From NCBI RefSeq assembly GCF_009793355.1, contig NZ_WTKP01000003.1:1-64000 (forward strand): a DNA stretch of 64,000 nt, given 5' to 3'. The notes beneath the pieces were generated by a model. The model had not been told where the DNA came from and ran no database searches. It saw nothing but the letters and a program-made list of their open reading frames with translations. Of this stretch, positions 41,076 to 50,043 are shown piece after piece (position 1 is the first letter of the stretch; each line of letters starts with the position of its first letter). Source of the DNA: Vreelandella zhuhanensis. GTDB taxonomy: Bacteria > Pseudomonadota > Gammaproteobacteria > Pseudomonadales > Halomonadaceae. The position numbers and the translations under genes are program-made.

Positions 41076-42161
41076 GTGAAACAACGACCACCAAAGCGAG
41101 TGAAGGGGAGTGATTTGGATCCATTCAATCCATCCAGTTGGTCGCTGGCCGAAAGCGTGGGAGTTTTCACGGCATGCGCTTTAGTGATTACTGTATTGGG
41201 AATATGGATTACTCAGGTGGTCGACCAGCTGGCCGATCGGACGGGGCTCGGGGAGGCGGTCGCAGGTGCCGTGCTGCTTGGGGCATCGACCTCGCTTGGC
41301 GGCTCGGTACTCTCGGTTACCGCTGCCTGGCAAGGTCATCCTGAACTGGCGGTGAGTAATGCCTTGGGCGGTATCGCCGTTCAAACCTTGTTTCTGGTGG
41401 TGGCCGACCTGGCCTATCGGCGTGCGAACCTTGAACATGCGGCCGCCTCCGCACCGAACATGTTGCAAAACGCCTTGTTGATCACTCTTCTAGGCTTGAT
41501 TCTTCTGACCCCCACACTGCCCGAGATTACATTGTGGGGCATTCATCCAGTCACGCCGATACTGCTGGGGCTTTATATCTATGGCATTCAACTGGTACGA
41601 AGCGCCCGGCTGTATCCCATGTGGAAACCTTCGGTGACGCGCGAAACGCGCGAGGACACGCCGGAAGATACTTCGGTGATGCCCACGCTTCCTCGGTTAT
41701 GCGGCACTTTTTTATTCTTGATGATCGGCCTGGGGTTTGCCGGTTGGGTGCTGGCCCCTACGGCGAACAATATTGCGATCAAGACAGGACTCAGCCACAC
41801 GGCGGTTGGGGTGTTGCTGACCGCTGTGAGTACCTCGATTCCTGAACTTGTCACCTCCATCGCCGCGGTTCGCCGGGGTGCCTTGACCTTGGCGGTGAGC
41901 GGTATCATTGGCGGCAATGCCTTCGATACCCTCTTCACGGCGGCCTCGGATATCGCTTATCGGCCGGGCTCCATCTACCACACCATGACCGCTGAAGTGA
42001 TCCTTTGGGTGTCATTGACCCTGGTGATGTCGAGTATCCTGATGATGGGGTTGATCCGCCGCCAGGAGCAGGGGCCGGGGCGTATTGGCTGGGAAAGTGT
42101 CACCATCATGGTGCTTTACTTTCTCGGTGTGCTGCTGTTGCTGATGGATATGAATGGCTAA
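41076..42161 (+). CDS. CaCA-superfamily sodium/calcium-type exchanger
   Basis: A 361-residue integral membrane protein with about ten helices. Two inverted alpha-repeats are visible: LGASTSLGGSVLSVTAAWQG … SNALGGIAVQTL, and TAVSTSIPELVTSIAAVRRG … SGIIGGNAFDTLF with the key Glu. The first repeat has Gly where many have Glu, so ion choice is uncertain. It probably exchanges Na+ or H+ for Ca2+ across the inner membrane. The GTG at 41076 lacks a clear ribosome-binding site; a start near GTG 41100 is possible. It lies 29 bases after the cytochrome gene. Confidence 0.83.
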   Translation: MKQRPPKRVKGSDLDPFNPSSWSLAESVGVFTACALVITVLGIWITQVVDQLADRTGLGEAVAGAVLLGASTSLGGSVLSVTAAWQGHPELAVSNALGGIAVQTLFLVVADLAYRRANLEHAAASAPNMLQNALLITLLGLILLTPTLPEITLWGIHPVTPILLGLYIYGIQLVRSARLYPMWKPSVTRETREDTPEDTSVMPTLPRLCGTFLFLMIGLGFAGWVLAPTANNIAIKTGLSHTAVGVLLTAVSTSIPELVTSIAAVRRGALTLAVSGIIGGNAFDTLFTAASDIAYRPGSIYHTMTAEVILWVSLTLVMSSILMMGLIRRQEQGPGRIGWESVTIMVLYFLGVLLLLMDMNG

Positions 42162-42191
42162 CGTTGTCAGCCCTTCTTATGCCCTTCGCAC

Positions 42192-42638
42192 TCAGGAATC
42201 GCTATCGTGCTTCGGTTCGGGTGGCTTGGCCAAGCGGCACTCTACTTGGCGGATGATGTCCTGGCTGAGCTTGTGCAACAGAGGTTTCGCCGCTAGTTGG
42301 ACGGCCTTTTCCATCGGCCGGTTATCCAGATGATATTCCAAGGTGAGGTGAACGCGAGTGCCGCCTTCTATGGGCGTGAAGTCGAAATGCCCCTGGTTGG
42401 AAATACCGCTCAAGGAGCGCCAGGCAAACCGCTCCGGCGGAAGCGTCTGGGTAATCTCGATATCGAAACACAAGGACTGCCCGGCGATATGGACTTCCCA
42501 TAAGTAGCGGTCGTCATTCAAGCGAACTATGTTGTCTATGGCATCGCTGTAAGAGGCGAAGCCTTCCACTTGGCTTACCAACGCAAAAACCGCTTCTCGT
42601 TCGGCCTGGATGTCGGCTTGGTGCTCAATGATGGGCAT
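42192..42638 (-). CDS. SRPBCC (START-like, COQ10/RatA-type) protein
   Basis: This 148-residue protein has the helix-grip pattern: AEREAVFALVSQVEGFASYS … IAGQSLCFDIEITQTLPPER … HFDFTPIEGGTRVHLTLEYH, and a long C-terminal helix LLHKLSQDIIRQVECRLAKP. The family binds hydrophobic ligands, and COQ10-like members bind ubiquinone. The tail is charged. No export signal. Convergent with the CaCA gene and divergent from the UbiA fusion. Which ligand it binds cannot be read. Confidence 0.82.
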   Translation of the reverse strand: MPIIEHQADIQAEREAVFALVSQVEGFASYSDAIDNIVRLNDDRYLWEVHIAGQSLCFDIEITQTLPPERFAWRSLSGISNQGHFDFTPIEGGTRVHLTLEYHLDNRPMEKAVQLAAKPLLHKLSQDIIRQVECRLAKPPEPKHDSDS

Positions 42639-42688
42639 GGCACTTCAACGTGGGAAGGGTGTTTTCAACAGTGTTCAAGGAGGATGGC

Positions 42689-42763
42689 ATGAAGGTGAAC
42701 GTTTGCAAAACCACTCGGCGCCTTTGCGTTATGAAATCATGCTTGGGTGGTGTTGACGCATGA
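42689..42763 (+). CDS. 24-codon leader peptide coupled to the flavodoxin-UbiA gene
   Basis: A near-perfect AAGGAGG five bases before ATG opens MKVNVCKTTRRLCVMKSCLG ending GVDA. Its TGA overlaps the next gene's ATG (ATGA at 42760-42763). The downstream gene itself has only a weak GGTGG, so ribosomes probably arrive from this leader. Three cysteines in 24 residues invite a cysteine- or redox-linked role, but this is inference. Confidence 0.55.
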   Translation: MKVNVCKTTRRLCVMKSCLGGVDA

Positions 42764-44301
42764 AGGTGCTGCTTATCTTGGGCCATCCGCGTGTCGAGAG
42801 TCTGTGCGGCGCCCTGGCGGATGCCTACAGTGAAGGCGCCCGGGCGGCGGGGGTGGATTTACGCCGCCTGGATCTTGCCGAACTTGATTTCGACCCGCAT
42901 GTGCATACGCTCTCACCCAACCAGCAACCGCTGGAAGCCGACCTGAGCCGGGCGCGGGAGCTGGTGGAATGGGCAGAGCATCTGGTATTTGTCTATCCCA
43001 CCTGGTGGGGCGGGACACCTGCGCTGTTCAAGGGTTTTCTGGATCGCGTCATGCTGCCGGGGTTCGCATTCACTACCTGTGAAAGCGGGATCGGTTACGA
43101 AGGGCTGTTGAAAGGGCGTTCGGCGCAGCTGATTACCACCATGGACACGCCTCCCTTGATCCACAAACTGCTGTATCGACAGCCGGGAAGAAATGCCTTG
43201 GCGAAGGCGACCCTGGGATTTTGCGGGATTCGTCCGGTGCGCTACCTGGCCTGCGGTTCGGTCAAAGACTCCACTGCCCGGCAGCGTCAGGCATGGCTGG
43301 CGCGGGCCAAGTTCCAGGGGCGGCAATTGCAGCGTGGCCGCATTTCCCCTTTCGAATGGCTGCAACACAAAGCCGGCGCCTGGCTCAAGGCGCTGCGTCT
43401 GCAGTTCTATCCCATGACCTGGGTGGCTTATGCCATCGGTGCCCTGGCGGCTTCACCCCCTGGTGATCTGTTCACCACCGGCCTCTTCTGGCTGGGTTAC
43501 CTTTGTCTATTTCTGCTGGAGGTAGCAACGGTACTCACCAACGATGTCATCGACTTGCCAAGCGATCGGCAAAATCGCTTTTACAGCACCTTCACGGGTG
43601 GCTCACGAGTATTGGTGGATGGGCTCTTGAGTCAACGTGAAGTCAAGGCTGGCATTTTCGTGTCGCTGCTGGGGTTCGCGGCCGCCTCGGCGTGGCTTGT
43701 GAATCTGGCGCCAGGGGCCGCGGGGAGCATCACTCTGGTATTGGTGGTGCTGGCGATATTAGCACTGGGGTATACGGCGGCGCCCTTGAAGCTCAGCTAT
43801 CGCGGCCTGGGTGAACTGGATGTGGCGGTCACCCACAGTATCGGCGTGCTCTTGAGCGGTTATGTGATTTTCGGAGGTGACTGGTACGCCGCCTTTCCAT
43901 GGCTTTTAAGCCTGCCTCTGCTCTTGGCGATCGTGCCTGCCATCACGCTCTCGGGCATACCCGACCTTGAGGCCGATGCGGCGGTTGCCAAGCGTACCCT
44001 GGCGGTACGTCTCGGGCGTCGCGGTGCGCTGGAGGTCGCTCTGGGTTTTACATTGGCTTCTGCAGGCGTGGCGCTCATCTGGCATCTGCTGGGCATCGCC
44101 GAGGGGGCTTACGGCGGTATTGCCTATGTGGTGGTTCCCCATGCCGCCTTGCTGGCCTTCTGTTTATATCGCCAGAGGGGAAAGGTCGAGCTTGCGGAAA
44201 GGGGCAACATTTCCTCCCGGATCGATGGGCTGATGGGTGTCTCGCTGAGTTATGTTCTGTGGTTTGGGTTGTTTCCGCTGTTTCAGTTGCTCGGTCACTG
44301 A
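42760..44301 (+). CDS. Flavodoxin-like NAD(P)H quinone reductase fused to UbiA prenyltransferase
   Basis: A 513-residue fusion. Residues 1-195 are a flavodoxin_2/NQO1-like domain (LLILGHPRVESLCGALADAY, YPTWWGGTPALFKGFLDRVM). Residues about 210-513 are a UbiA-type membrane domain with aspartate motifs NDVIDLPSDRQNRF and GIPDLEADAAVAKR, about eight helices, and KRTLAVRLGRR. UbiA enzymes prenylate aromatic rings such as quinone precursors, so joining a quinone reductase to one suggests that both act on the same membrane quinone-like substrate. Start by coupling to the leader peptide. I know no named system with this fusion. Confidence 0.82.
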   Translation: MKVLLILGHPRVESLCGALADAYSEGARAAGVDLRRLDLAELDFDPHVHTLSPNQQPLEADLSRARELVEWAEHLVFVYPTWWGGTPALFKGFLDRVMLPGFAFTTCESGIGYEGLLKGRSAQLITTMDTPPLIHKLLYRQPGRNALAKATLGFCGIRPVRYLACGSVKDSTARQRQAWLARAKFQGRQLQRGRISPFEWLQHKAGAWLKALRLQFYPMTWVAYAIGALAASPPGDLFTTGLFWLGYLCLFLLEVATVLTNDVIDLPSDRQNRFYSTFTGGSRVLVDGLLSQREVKAGIFVSLLGFAAASAWLVNLAPGAAGSITLVLVVLAILALGYTAAPLKLSYRGLGELDVAVTHSIGVLLSGYVIFGGDWYAAFPWLLSLPLLLAIVPAITLSGIPDLEADAAVAKRTLAVRLGRRGALEVALGFTLASAGVALIWHLLGIAEGAYGGIAYVVVPHAALLAFCLYRQRGKVELAERGNISSRIDGLMGVSLSYVLWFGLFPLFQLLGH

Positions 44302-44329
44302 GGCATCAGTCCAGGAGTGAGGTGAGGCG

Positions 44330-45607
44330 TTGGCTGAGCAAACGCCTGCCGGCGCTATTCTGACTACACTTCATCAGGCATCCTTACTCAAAAATCCTGA
44401 ATTGCCGGAGCACCTGCCCATGGACTACCTCGCCTATCGTCATGCCCTTGACGTTCAGCTGAAAGGCTCGGAATTACCGTTTCCAGAAGCGGAGTTCGAC
44501 CGGCGCCGCGCCAAGGTGATAGATGCCATGCAAGCCATCGGGCTGGAAGCGCTGTTACTCACCGACCCGGCGGATATCTATTACCTGACCGGCTATCACA
44601 CCTTCGAGGTCTCGGTGCATACATGTCTGGTGTTTTCCGCCAAGCGTTGTGTGCTTCAGGTACCTTCCATCGAGACCGGCCCTGCGGTAGTCACGGCCAA
44701 GGTGGATGAAATTCTCGGGTATCGCTGGGAAGGCATCGACGAGGTGGTCGAGCCGCTTTACGACGTGCTGGCCCAGTACCATTCCATCGGCCTGGACAGC
44801 TGGAGTGCCGGACTGCGCCATGGCGTGATCAGTCAGTTGCAACAGCGCTTGGGTAGTGGGCGCTTCCGGGAAGGCGGGCAAGTGCTGGATGGAGTTCGCG
44901 TCGTCAAGACACCGACGGAGATCGAATGTCTGCGGGAAAGCGCACGCATTACCTCGGCCGGACTCAAGGCGGCAATCCAGGTGATTCGACCCGGGGTGAC
45001 GGATAATGACGTGGCGGCGGAAGGCTCGCGTGCGCTGCTGGAAGCCGGGAGTGAATTCATGAGCCTGCAGCCAATTGTCACCGTCGGGCAGCGTATCAGC
45101 ATCATCCACGTCAACCATAAACGCCGTGTGATCGAGCCCAATGACCCGGTGTTTCTGGAGTTCGGTTCGGCCTATCAGCGTTACACCGCGCCGATGATGC
45201 GCACGGTGGTGGCGGGCAGGGCGACTCCGGACATGCAGGCGGTGCGCGATGTGTGCCGCCGCTTGTTCGAAGTGCTGTGCGATGCGATGCGCCCCGGCAA
45301 TACCTTCGATGATGCGGCTCGGGCAGCGGATGCCGTCTTGGCGCTATGGAGTGACAAGCTGTTTTTCTCCGGGGTCTACGGTTATGCCGTAGGGGCGCAA
45401 TTTCCACCCAGCTGGGTGGAAGGCACCGGTTTTATCGCCCGGAACCAGATGCGCGAATTCGAACCCGATATGGTTTTTCACCTGCCATTATGCCTGCGTT
45501 GGCCGGGGCAGTGGGGCATCGGTTTAAGCGATACCGTGCAAGTGACCCCGCACGGCGCCGTGCCGCTTACCGATAATGGCTGGCAGCTGGAGGAGCGCCT
45601 GGATTGA
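44330..45607 (+). CDS. M24-family hydrolase, creatinase/ectoine-hydrolase-like
   Basis: This 425-residue protein has an N-terminal creatinase domain (ADIYYLTGYHTFEVSVHTCL) and a pita-bread domain (VNHKRRVIEPNDPVFLEFGS, QRYTAPMMRTVVAGRATPDM, YGYAVGAQFPPSWVEGTGFI). Metal-binding Asp/His of aminopeptidase P are replaced, as in creatinase and ectoine hydrolase (DoeA), which need no metal. In a halophile an ectoine- or compatible-solute-type substrate is plausible. TTG 44330 is uncertain; ATG 44420 is an alternative nearer the domain start. It is 28 bases after the fusion gene. Confidence 0.72.
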   Translation: MAEQTPAGAILTTLHQASLLKNPELPEHLPMDYLAYRHALDVQLKGSELPFPEAEFDRRRAKVIDAMQAIGLEALLLTDPADIYYLTGYHTFEVSVHTCLVFSAKRCVLQVPSIETGPAVVTAKVDEILGYRWEGIDEVVEPLYDVLAQYHSIGLDSWSAGLRHGVISQLQQRLGSGRFREGGQVLDGVRVVKTPTEIECLRESARITSAGLKAAIQVIRPGVTDNDVAAEGSRALLEAGSEFMSLQPIVTVGQRISIIHVNHKRRVIEPNDPVFLEFGSAYQRYTAPMMRTVVAGRATPDMQAVRDVCRRLFEVLCDAMRPGNTFDDAARAADAVLALWSDKLFFSGVYGYAVGAQFPPSWVEGTGFIARNQMREFEPDMVFHLPLCLRWPGQWGIGLSDTVQVTPHGAVPLTDNGWQLEERLD

Positions 45608-45736
45608 CCCGGTAATCTGCCTTGTATCTGCGAGATTGGCTGTCTACGTTGAAGAGACGGCGATGCTGGTAACGGTTTAACCACTGTCGTGAAAACAGGA
45701 GCAATTACAGGAGACGTGACACAGGAGAAGTGAGTC

Positions 45737-47887
45737 ATGGCAAAAAATCCGCATACCAATCCGAACAGTGACGGGCCGCACGATACAGACGTCACTACCA
45801 ACGAATCGAGCAAGTCGGATAACCTGGAACATTACCGCAGTGATGCCGAAGGACATGATCTGCGCACCAATCAGGGAACGCGAATCTCGGACAACCACAA
45901 TTCGCTGAAAGCCGGAGAGCGTGGCCCTACTCTGCTCGAAGATTTTGTCTTTCGCGAAAAGCTCAACCATTTCGACAATGAACGCATCCCGGAGCGCATC
46001 GTGCATGCGCGTGGGGCAGCGGCACATGGCTATTTTCAGCCTTATGAAAATGCCGTCCAGTACTCCAAGGCAGGGGTGTTCAAAGACCCTGACAAGAAAA
46101 CACCGGTGTTCGTGCGCTTTTCCACGGTGCAAGGCTCTCGCGGCTCCAATGACACAGTGCGCGATGTGCGCGGTTTTGCCACCAAGTTCTACACCGACGA
46201 GGGCAACTGGGATCTGGTCGGCAACAACATGCCGGTGTTCTTCATCCAGGATGCGATCAAGTTTCCGGATTTCGTGCATGCAGTAAAGCCCGAGCCGCAT
46301 AACGAGATTCCCATGGGCCAGTCGGCTCACGATACCTTCTGGGATTTCGTGTCCTTGATGCCGGAAGCCACCCATATGGTGCTGTGGACCATGTCGGACC
46401 GGGCCTTTCCACGCCACTTTCGCAATATGGAAGGCTTCGGTGTGCACACCTTCCGGCTGATCGACAGGCAGGGCAAGTCGCGCTTCGTCAAGTTTCACTG
46501 GAAACCGGTGGCCGGCACCTGTTCGTTGATCTGGGACGAAGCCCAGAAACTCTGGGGACGTGACCCAGACTTCAACCGCCGCATGATGTGGGATGACATC
46601 GAGAGCGGCGATTTTCTCGAATACGAGCTGGGCATCCAGGTAGTGGAAGAAGAGGACGAGCATAGCTTCGATTTCGATATTCTCGACCCCACCAAGATCA
46701 TTCCTGAGGAGCAGGTGCCGGTGACGCTGATCGGCAAGATGGTGCTCAACCGCAACCCGGACAACTTCTTTGCCGAGACCGAGCAGGTTGCGTTCAACCC
46801 CGCCCACGTGGTGCCGGGAATCGACTTCAGTAACGACCCCTTGCTGCAAGGGCGGTTGTTTTCGTACACCGATACCCAGATGTTGCGCCTGGGCGGGCCG
46901 AATTTTCACGAAATTCCAATTAACCAGCCGGTATGTCCGTTCCACAACAATCAGCGCGATTCGATGCACCGTCAGACCATCGACAAAGGTCAGGCGTCCT
47001 ACGAACCGAACTCTATCGATGGCGGTTGGCCGAGTGAAACCCCACCTGCCGAGGAGAATGGCGGTTTTGAAACCCATTACGAGCGTATTGACGCCCATAA
47101 GGTGCGCGGTCGCAGCGATTCCTTCGGCGATCATTACTCCCAGGCCACATTGTTCTGGAACAGCCAGTCGGATGTCGAGAAAGAGCACATCATCGCCGCT
47201 TATACCTTCGAACTTTCCAAGGTGCAGCGACCCTGGATTCGTGAACGGATGATCAAGGAAATCCTGCCTAACATCGACCTGGAGCTGGCGCGTCGTGTCG
47301 GAGAACTGCACGGCATCGAAGCCCCGACCCAGAAGCCTGCTTCGGCGGATGAGCTGGGCCATAGCGCGCAGACCGATTCCGAGGCGCTGAGCCTGATGGC
47401 GCGCCTGCCGGGCCACATCGCCATGCGCAAGGTCGCAGTGCTGGTGGCCGATGGCGTGGATGCCGCCCAGCTGGACGAGATCAAGAGCCGGCTAGAGGGC
47501 GAAGGGGCTCAAGCCATGCTCATCGCACCGAGCATGGCGCCCGTCAAGGCAAGCGATGGCCGGATGGTGTCTCCCGACGCCATGCTCAACGGCCAGCCTT
47601 CGGTAACCATGGATGCGGTTATCGTGGCCGATGGGCAGCAGAGTATCGATGCCTTGGCGCAATCGGGCCAAGGGCGCTATTACCTCCAGGAGGCTTACAA
47701 GCACCTGAAAGTGATTGCCGCTATCGGTGAAGGGAAACGTCTTCTGGAGGCCGCCGAAATACCTGTACCGGAAGACGGAGTGATAAGTGGCGCTACGCTG
47801 CAGGACGTCTTCGCTGATTTTTGTGAAGTGCTGGGCAAGCACCGGGTCTGGACACGCGATTCCAAGGCAAACATGATGTCCGCATGA
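45737..47887 (+). CDS. katE: Catalase HPII, large-subunit type
   Basis: This 716-residue heme catalase has catalytic His in ARGAAAHGYFQPYE, RFSTVQGSRGSNDTVRDVRG, Asn in NMPVFFIQDAIKFPDFVHA, and proximal Tyr in RLFSYTDTQMLRLGGPNFHE. The C-terminal extension (about 560-716, RKVAVLVADGVDAAQLDEIK, flavodoxin/GATase-like) marks the large-subunit clade. It disproportionates hydrogen peroxide in the cytosol. Often RpoS-dependent in relatives; no site is claimed. GGAGAAGTGAGTC precedes the ATG. Large open frames on the opposite strand are shadows. Confidence 0.96.
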   Translation: MAKNPHTNPNSDGPHDTDVTTNESSKSDNLEHYRSDAEGHDLRTNQGTRISDNHNSLKAGERGPTLLEDFVFREKLNHFDNERIPERIVHARGAAAHGYFQPYENAVQYSKAGVFKDPDKKTPVFVRFSTVQGSRGSNDTVRDVRGFATKFYTDEGNWDLVGNNMPVFFIQDAIKFPDFVHAVKPEPHNEIPMGQSAHDTFWDFVSLMPEATHMVLWTMSDRAFPRHFRNMEGFGVHTFRLIDRQGKSRFVKFHWKPVAGTCSLIWDEAQKLWGRDPDFNRRMMWDDIESGDFLEYELGIQVVEEEDEHSFDFDILDPTKIIPEEQVPVTLIGKMVLNRNPDNFFAETEQVAFNPAHVVPGIDFSNDPLLQGRLFSYTDTQMLRLGGPNFHEIPINQPVCPFHNNQRDSMHRQTIDKGQASYEPNSIDGGWPSETPPAEENGGFETHYERIDAHKVRGRSDSFGDHYSQATLFWNSQSDVEKEHIIAAYTFELSKVQRPWIRERMIKEILPNIDLELARRVGELHGIEAPTQKPASADELGHSAQTDSEALSLMARLPGHIAMRKVAVLVADGVDAAQLDEIKSRLEGEGAQAMLIAPSMAPVKASDGRMVSPDAMLNGQPSVTMDAVIVADGQQSIDALAQSGQGRYYLQEAYKHLKVIAAIGEGKRLLEAAEIPVPEDGVISGATLQDVFADFCEVLGKHRVWTRDSKANMMSA

Positions 47888-47921
47888 TGTTTGCCTAAGC
47901 AATCCTTGACAAGGAACCCAG

Positions 47922-48386
47922 ATGACCCCTGCGATTCATGCCGCCAGACAGGCCGGAATGCCATTTCAGGTACATGAATACAGTCACGAGCCGGGCGCAG
48001 TCTCGTATGGCCTTGAAGCGGCCCACAAGCTGGGCGTATTGCCAGCGTGCGTGTTCAAGACCCTGGTGGTGAAGCTCGACGGCAATGCGCTTGCCGTAGG
48101 GATTGTGCCGGTGACCGCGCAGCTTGGCATGAAGCGGCTCGCCAAGGCGGCGGGAGTGAAAAAAGCGGCCATGGCCGAACCGGGCGAGGTGGAGCGCGTC
48201 ACCGGCTACGTTCTGGGCGGGGTCAGCCCTTTGGGACAGAAAAAACGCTTGGCCACCTTCATTGATGCTTCAGCACAGGTTCAAGAAAGTATCTATGTGA
48301 GTGCGGGACGTCGCGGGCTGGAAATAGAACTGAGCCCGGAAGACCTGGCCGGCCTGACCCAAGGGCGGTTCGCGCCCTTGACCTAG
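47922..48386 (+). CDS. ybaK: Cys-tRNA(Pro) deacylase YbaK-type
   Basis: This 154-residue INS-superfamily editing protein has HEYSHEPGAVSYGLEAAHKL, CVFKTLVVKLDG with the conserved Lys, MAEPGEVERVTGYVLGGVSP, and GRRGLEIELSPEDLAGLT. It hydrolyses Cys-tRNA(Pro) misacylated by prolyl-tRNA synthetase. ACAAGGAACCCAG lies before the ATG. It follows katE by 34 bases. Complete. Confidence 0.92.
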   Translation: MTPAIHAARQAGMPFQVHEYSHEPGAVSYGLEAAHKLGVLPACVFKTLVVKLDGNALAVGIVPVTAQLGMKRLAKAAGVKKAAMAEPGEVERVTGYVLGGVSPLGQKKRLATFIDASAQVQESIYVSAGRRGLEIELSPEDLAGLTQGRFAPLT

Positions 48387-48500
48387 GCGTGATGGCTGGC
48401 AACAAACAAGTTGGGCTGACTTATACCGCCAGAAAGGGCAGCGTAGAGCGGTTTCTGGTATGGTGCCGGACGTTGACAGGCACGGGTTGCCGTCCTGGGT

Positions 48501-48528
48501 CGCTGGCGCTGCCGGCGTTTGCTTTTTA
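48501..48528 (+). terminator. Terminator-like hairpin before dbpA
   Basis: CGCTGGC and GCCGGCG (one G-T pair) form a 7-bp stem with a GCT loop, followed by TTTGCTTTTT. It lies 27 bases before the dbpA start and could terminate the ybaK transcript or attenuate dbpA. Confidence 0.55.
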
Positions 48529-48554
48529 TCTTATGGCTTTTGCAGGTTGTCGTT

Positions 48555-49961
48555 GTGTCCGATGCTGATTCCCCCCGTTTTACCACACTAGCGTTGCCTT
48601 CGGCATTGCTGAGCAACCTGGATTCGTTAGGCTATCTAGCGATGACCCCGGTTCAGGCTACCGCGCTGCCTGCCATTCTGGATAAACGCGATGTGATTGC
48701 CCAAGCCAAGACCGGTTCAGGCAAGACGGCGGCCTTCGGGCTGGGGCTGCTTGCAGCACTGAATCCCGAAAGCTTTGCCGTGCAAGGCCTGGTGCTGTGC
48801 CCCACCCGAGAACTTGCCGACCAGGTAGCCGAAGAAATTCGCCGCCTGGCGCGGGCCATGCCCAACGTCAAGGTGTTGACCCTGTGCGGCGGAGCGCCGT
48901 TCGGCCCCCAGCTGGGATCGCTGGAACATGGTGCGCATATCGTGGTGGGCACGCCGGGACGCGTGGAGGAGCATTTGCGCAAAGGCTCCCTGGACCTTTC
49001 TCGCTTGACGATGCTGGTGCTCGATGAAGCGGATCGCATGCTGGATATGGGCTTTCAAGCCTCGCTTGAAGCGATCATCGGGCAGACGCCGGCTTCGCGG
49101 CAGACCTTGATGTTCAGCGCCACCTTTCCCGAAGACGAGCAGAAAGGCAGTATCCGGGCCATCGCGGCAGGGCTGATGCGTGATCCTCTGCGAGTAAAAG
49201 TGGAGGAGACCCACGACAGCACCACGATTCGCCAGCATTTTTACTTGATCGAAAGCGAGGCGGCGCGTTTTGCGGCACTGCGCCAGGTGCTGCTGCATTA
49301 TCGGCCGGTCTCGACGGTGGTGTTCTGTAATACCAAGCGTGAAACCCAGGAAGTGGCCGATGCCCTGAATGAGGCGGGTTTCAGTGCACTTGCCTTGCAT
49401 GGCGATCTGGAACAACGTGACCGTGACCGCACCTTGGTGCTATTTTCCAACCAGAGCGCTTCCATTTTGGTGGCCACCGATGTTGCCGCCCGCGGGCTGG
49501 ATATCGCCGAGCTGGATGCCGTCATCAATTACCAGATCGCCCGCGACCTGGAAGTGCATGTGCACCGGGTTGGACGCACCGGGCGGGCGGGCGCCAGCGG
49601 TGTGGCCTGTACCCTGGTCAGTGAAAAGGAAGATTATCGTCTGGCGCGGCTGGGTGAATTTCTGGAGCAGCGCCTGACCTGCGAGCCGTTGCCGCCGGCC
49701 AAGAATCGTGAGCCGTTCTCTCCGCCAATGGCGACATTGCAACTGGACGGCGGCAAGAAGGATAAACTTCGTCCCGGGGATATTCTGGGTGCCTTGACCG
49801 GCGAGCAAGGAATCCCTGGTGACCAGGTGGGCAGGATAAAAGTGCTGCAGCGTAGTGCCTTCGTGGCGGTCAAACGGGATATGGTGAACGCTGCGTTGAA
49901 CAAACTTGCCCAGGACAAACTCAAAGGACGTTCGTTTCGTGTGCGTCGCGTGAGCCGCTGA
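48555..49961 (+). CDS. dbpA: DEAD-box ATP-dependent RNA helicase DbpA
   Basis: This 468-residue helicase has Q motif MTPVQATALPAIL, Walker A AKTGSGKTAA, PTRELA, VLDEADRMLDMGFQ, SATFP, ARGLDIAELDAVINYQ, HRVGRTGRAG. A C-terminal RNA-binding domain (about 390-468, LRPGDILGALTGEQGIPGDQ, IKVLQRSAFVAVKR) anchors it to 23S rRNA hairpin 92 in 50S assembly. GTG 48555 gives the normal N-terminus; the longer frame at 48519 adds an unrelated hydrophobic stretch. It starts 168 bases after ybaK. Confidence 0.92.
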   Translation: MSDADSPRFTTLALPSALLSNLDSLGYLAMTPVQATALPAILDKRDVIAQAKTGSGKTAAFGLGLLAALNPESFAVQGLVLCPTRELADQVAEEIRRLARAMPNVKVLTLCGGAPFGPQLGSLEHGAHIVVGTPGRVEEHLRKGSLDLSRLTMLVLDEADRMLDMGFQASLEAIIGQTPASRQTLMFSATFPEDEQKGSIRAIAAGLMRDPLRVKVEETHDSTTIRQHFYLIESEAARFAALRQVLLHYRPVSTVVFCNTKRETQEVADALNEAGFSALALHGDLEQRDRDRTLVLFSNQSASILVATDVAARGLDIAELDAVINYQIARDLEVHVHRVGRTGRAGASGVACTLVSEKEDYRLARLGEFLEQRLTCEPLPPAKNREPFSPPMATLQLDGGKKDKLRPGDILGALTGEQGIPGDQVGRIKVLQRSAFVAVKRDMVNAALNKLAQDKLKGRSFRVRRVSR

Positions 49962-50043
49962 TTGCCGCTTATTTGCAAGGCTTTGAAAGGCCGCTCCCAC
50001 ACCGTCATTTTCCAAGAGCCAAGAGGAACCAAGACAGCCAGTC

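Noticed and set aside
45677-47416. 579-codon open frame antisense to katE
   Set aside because: Mirror of a GC-rich, strongly conserved gene on the other strand; no ribosome-binding site and no recognisable protein motifs.
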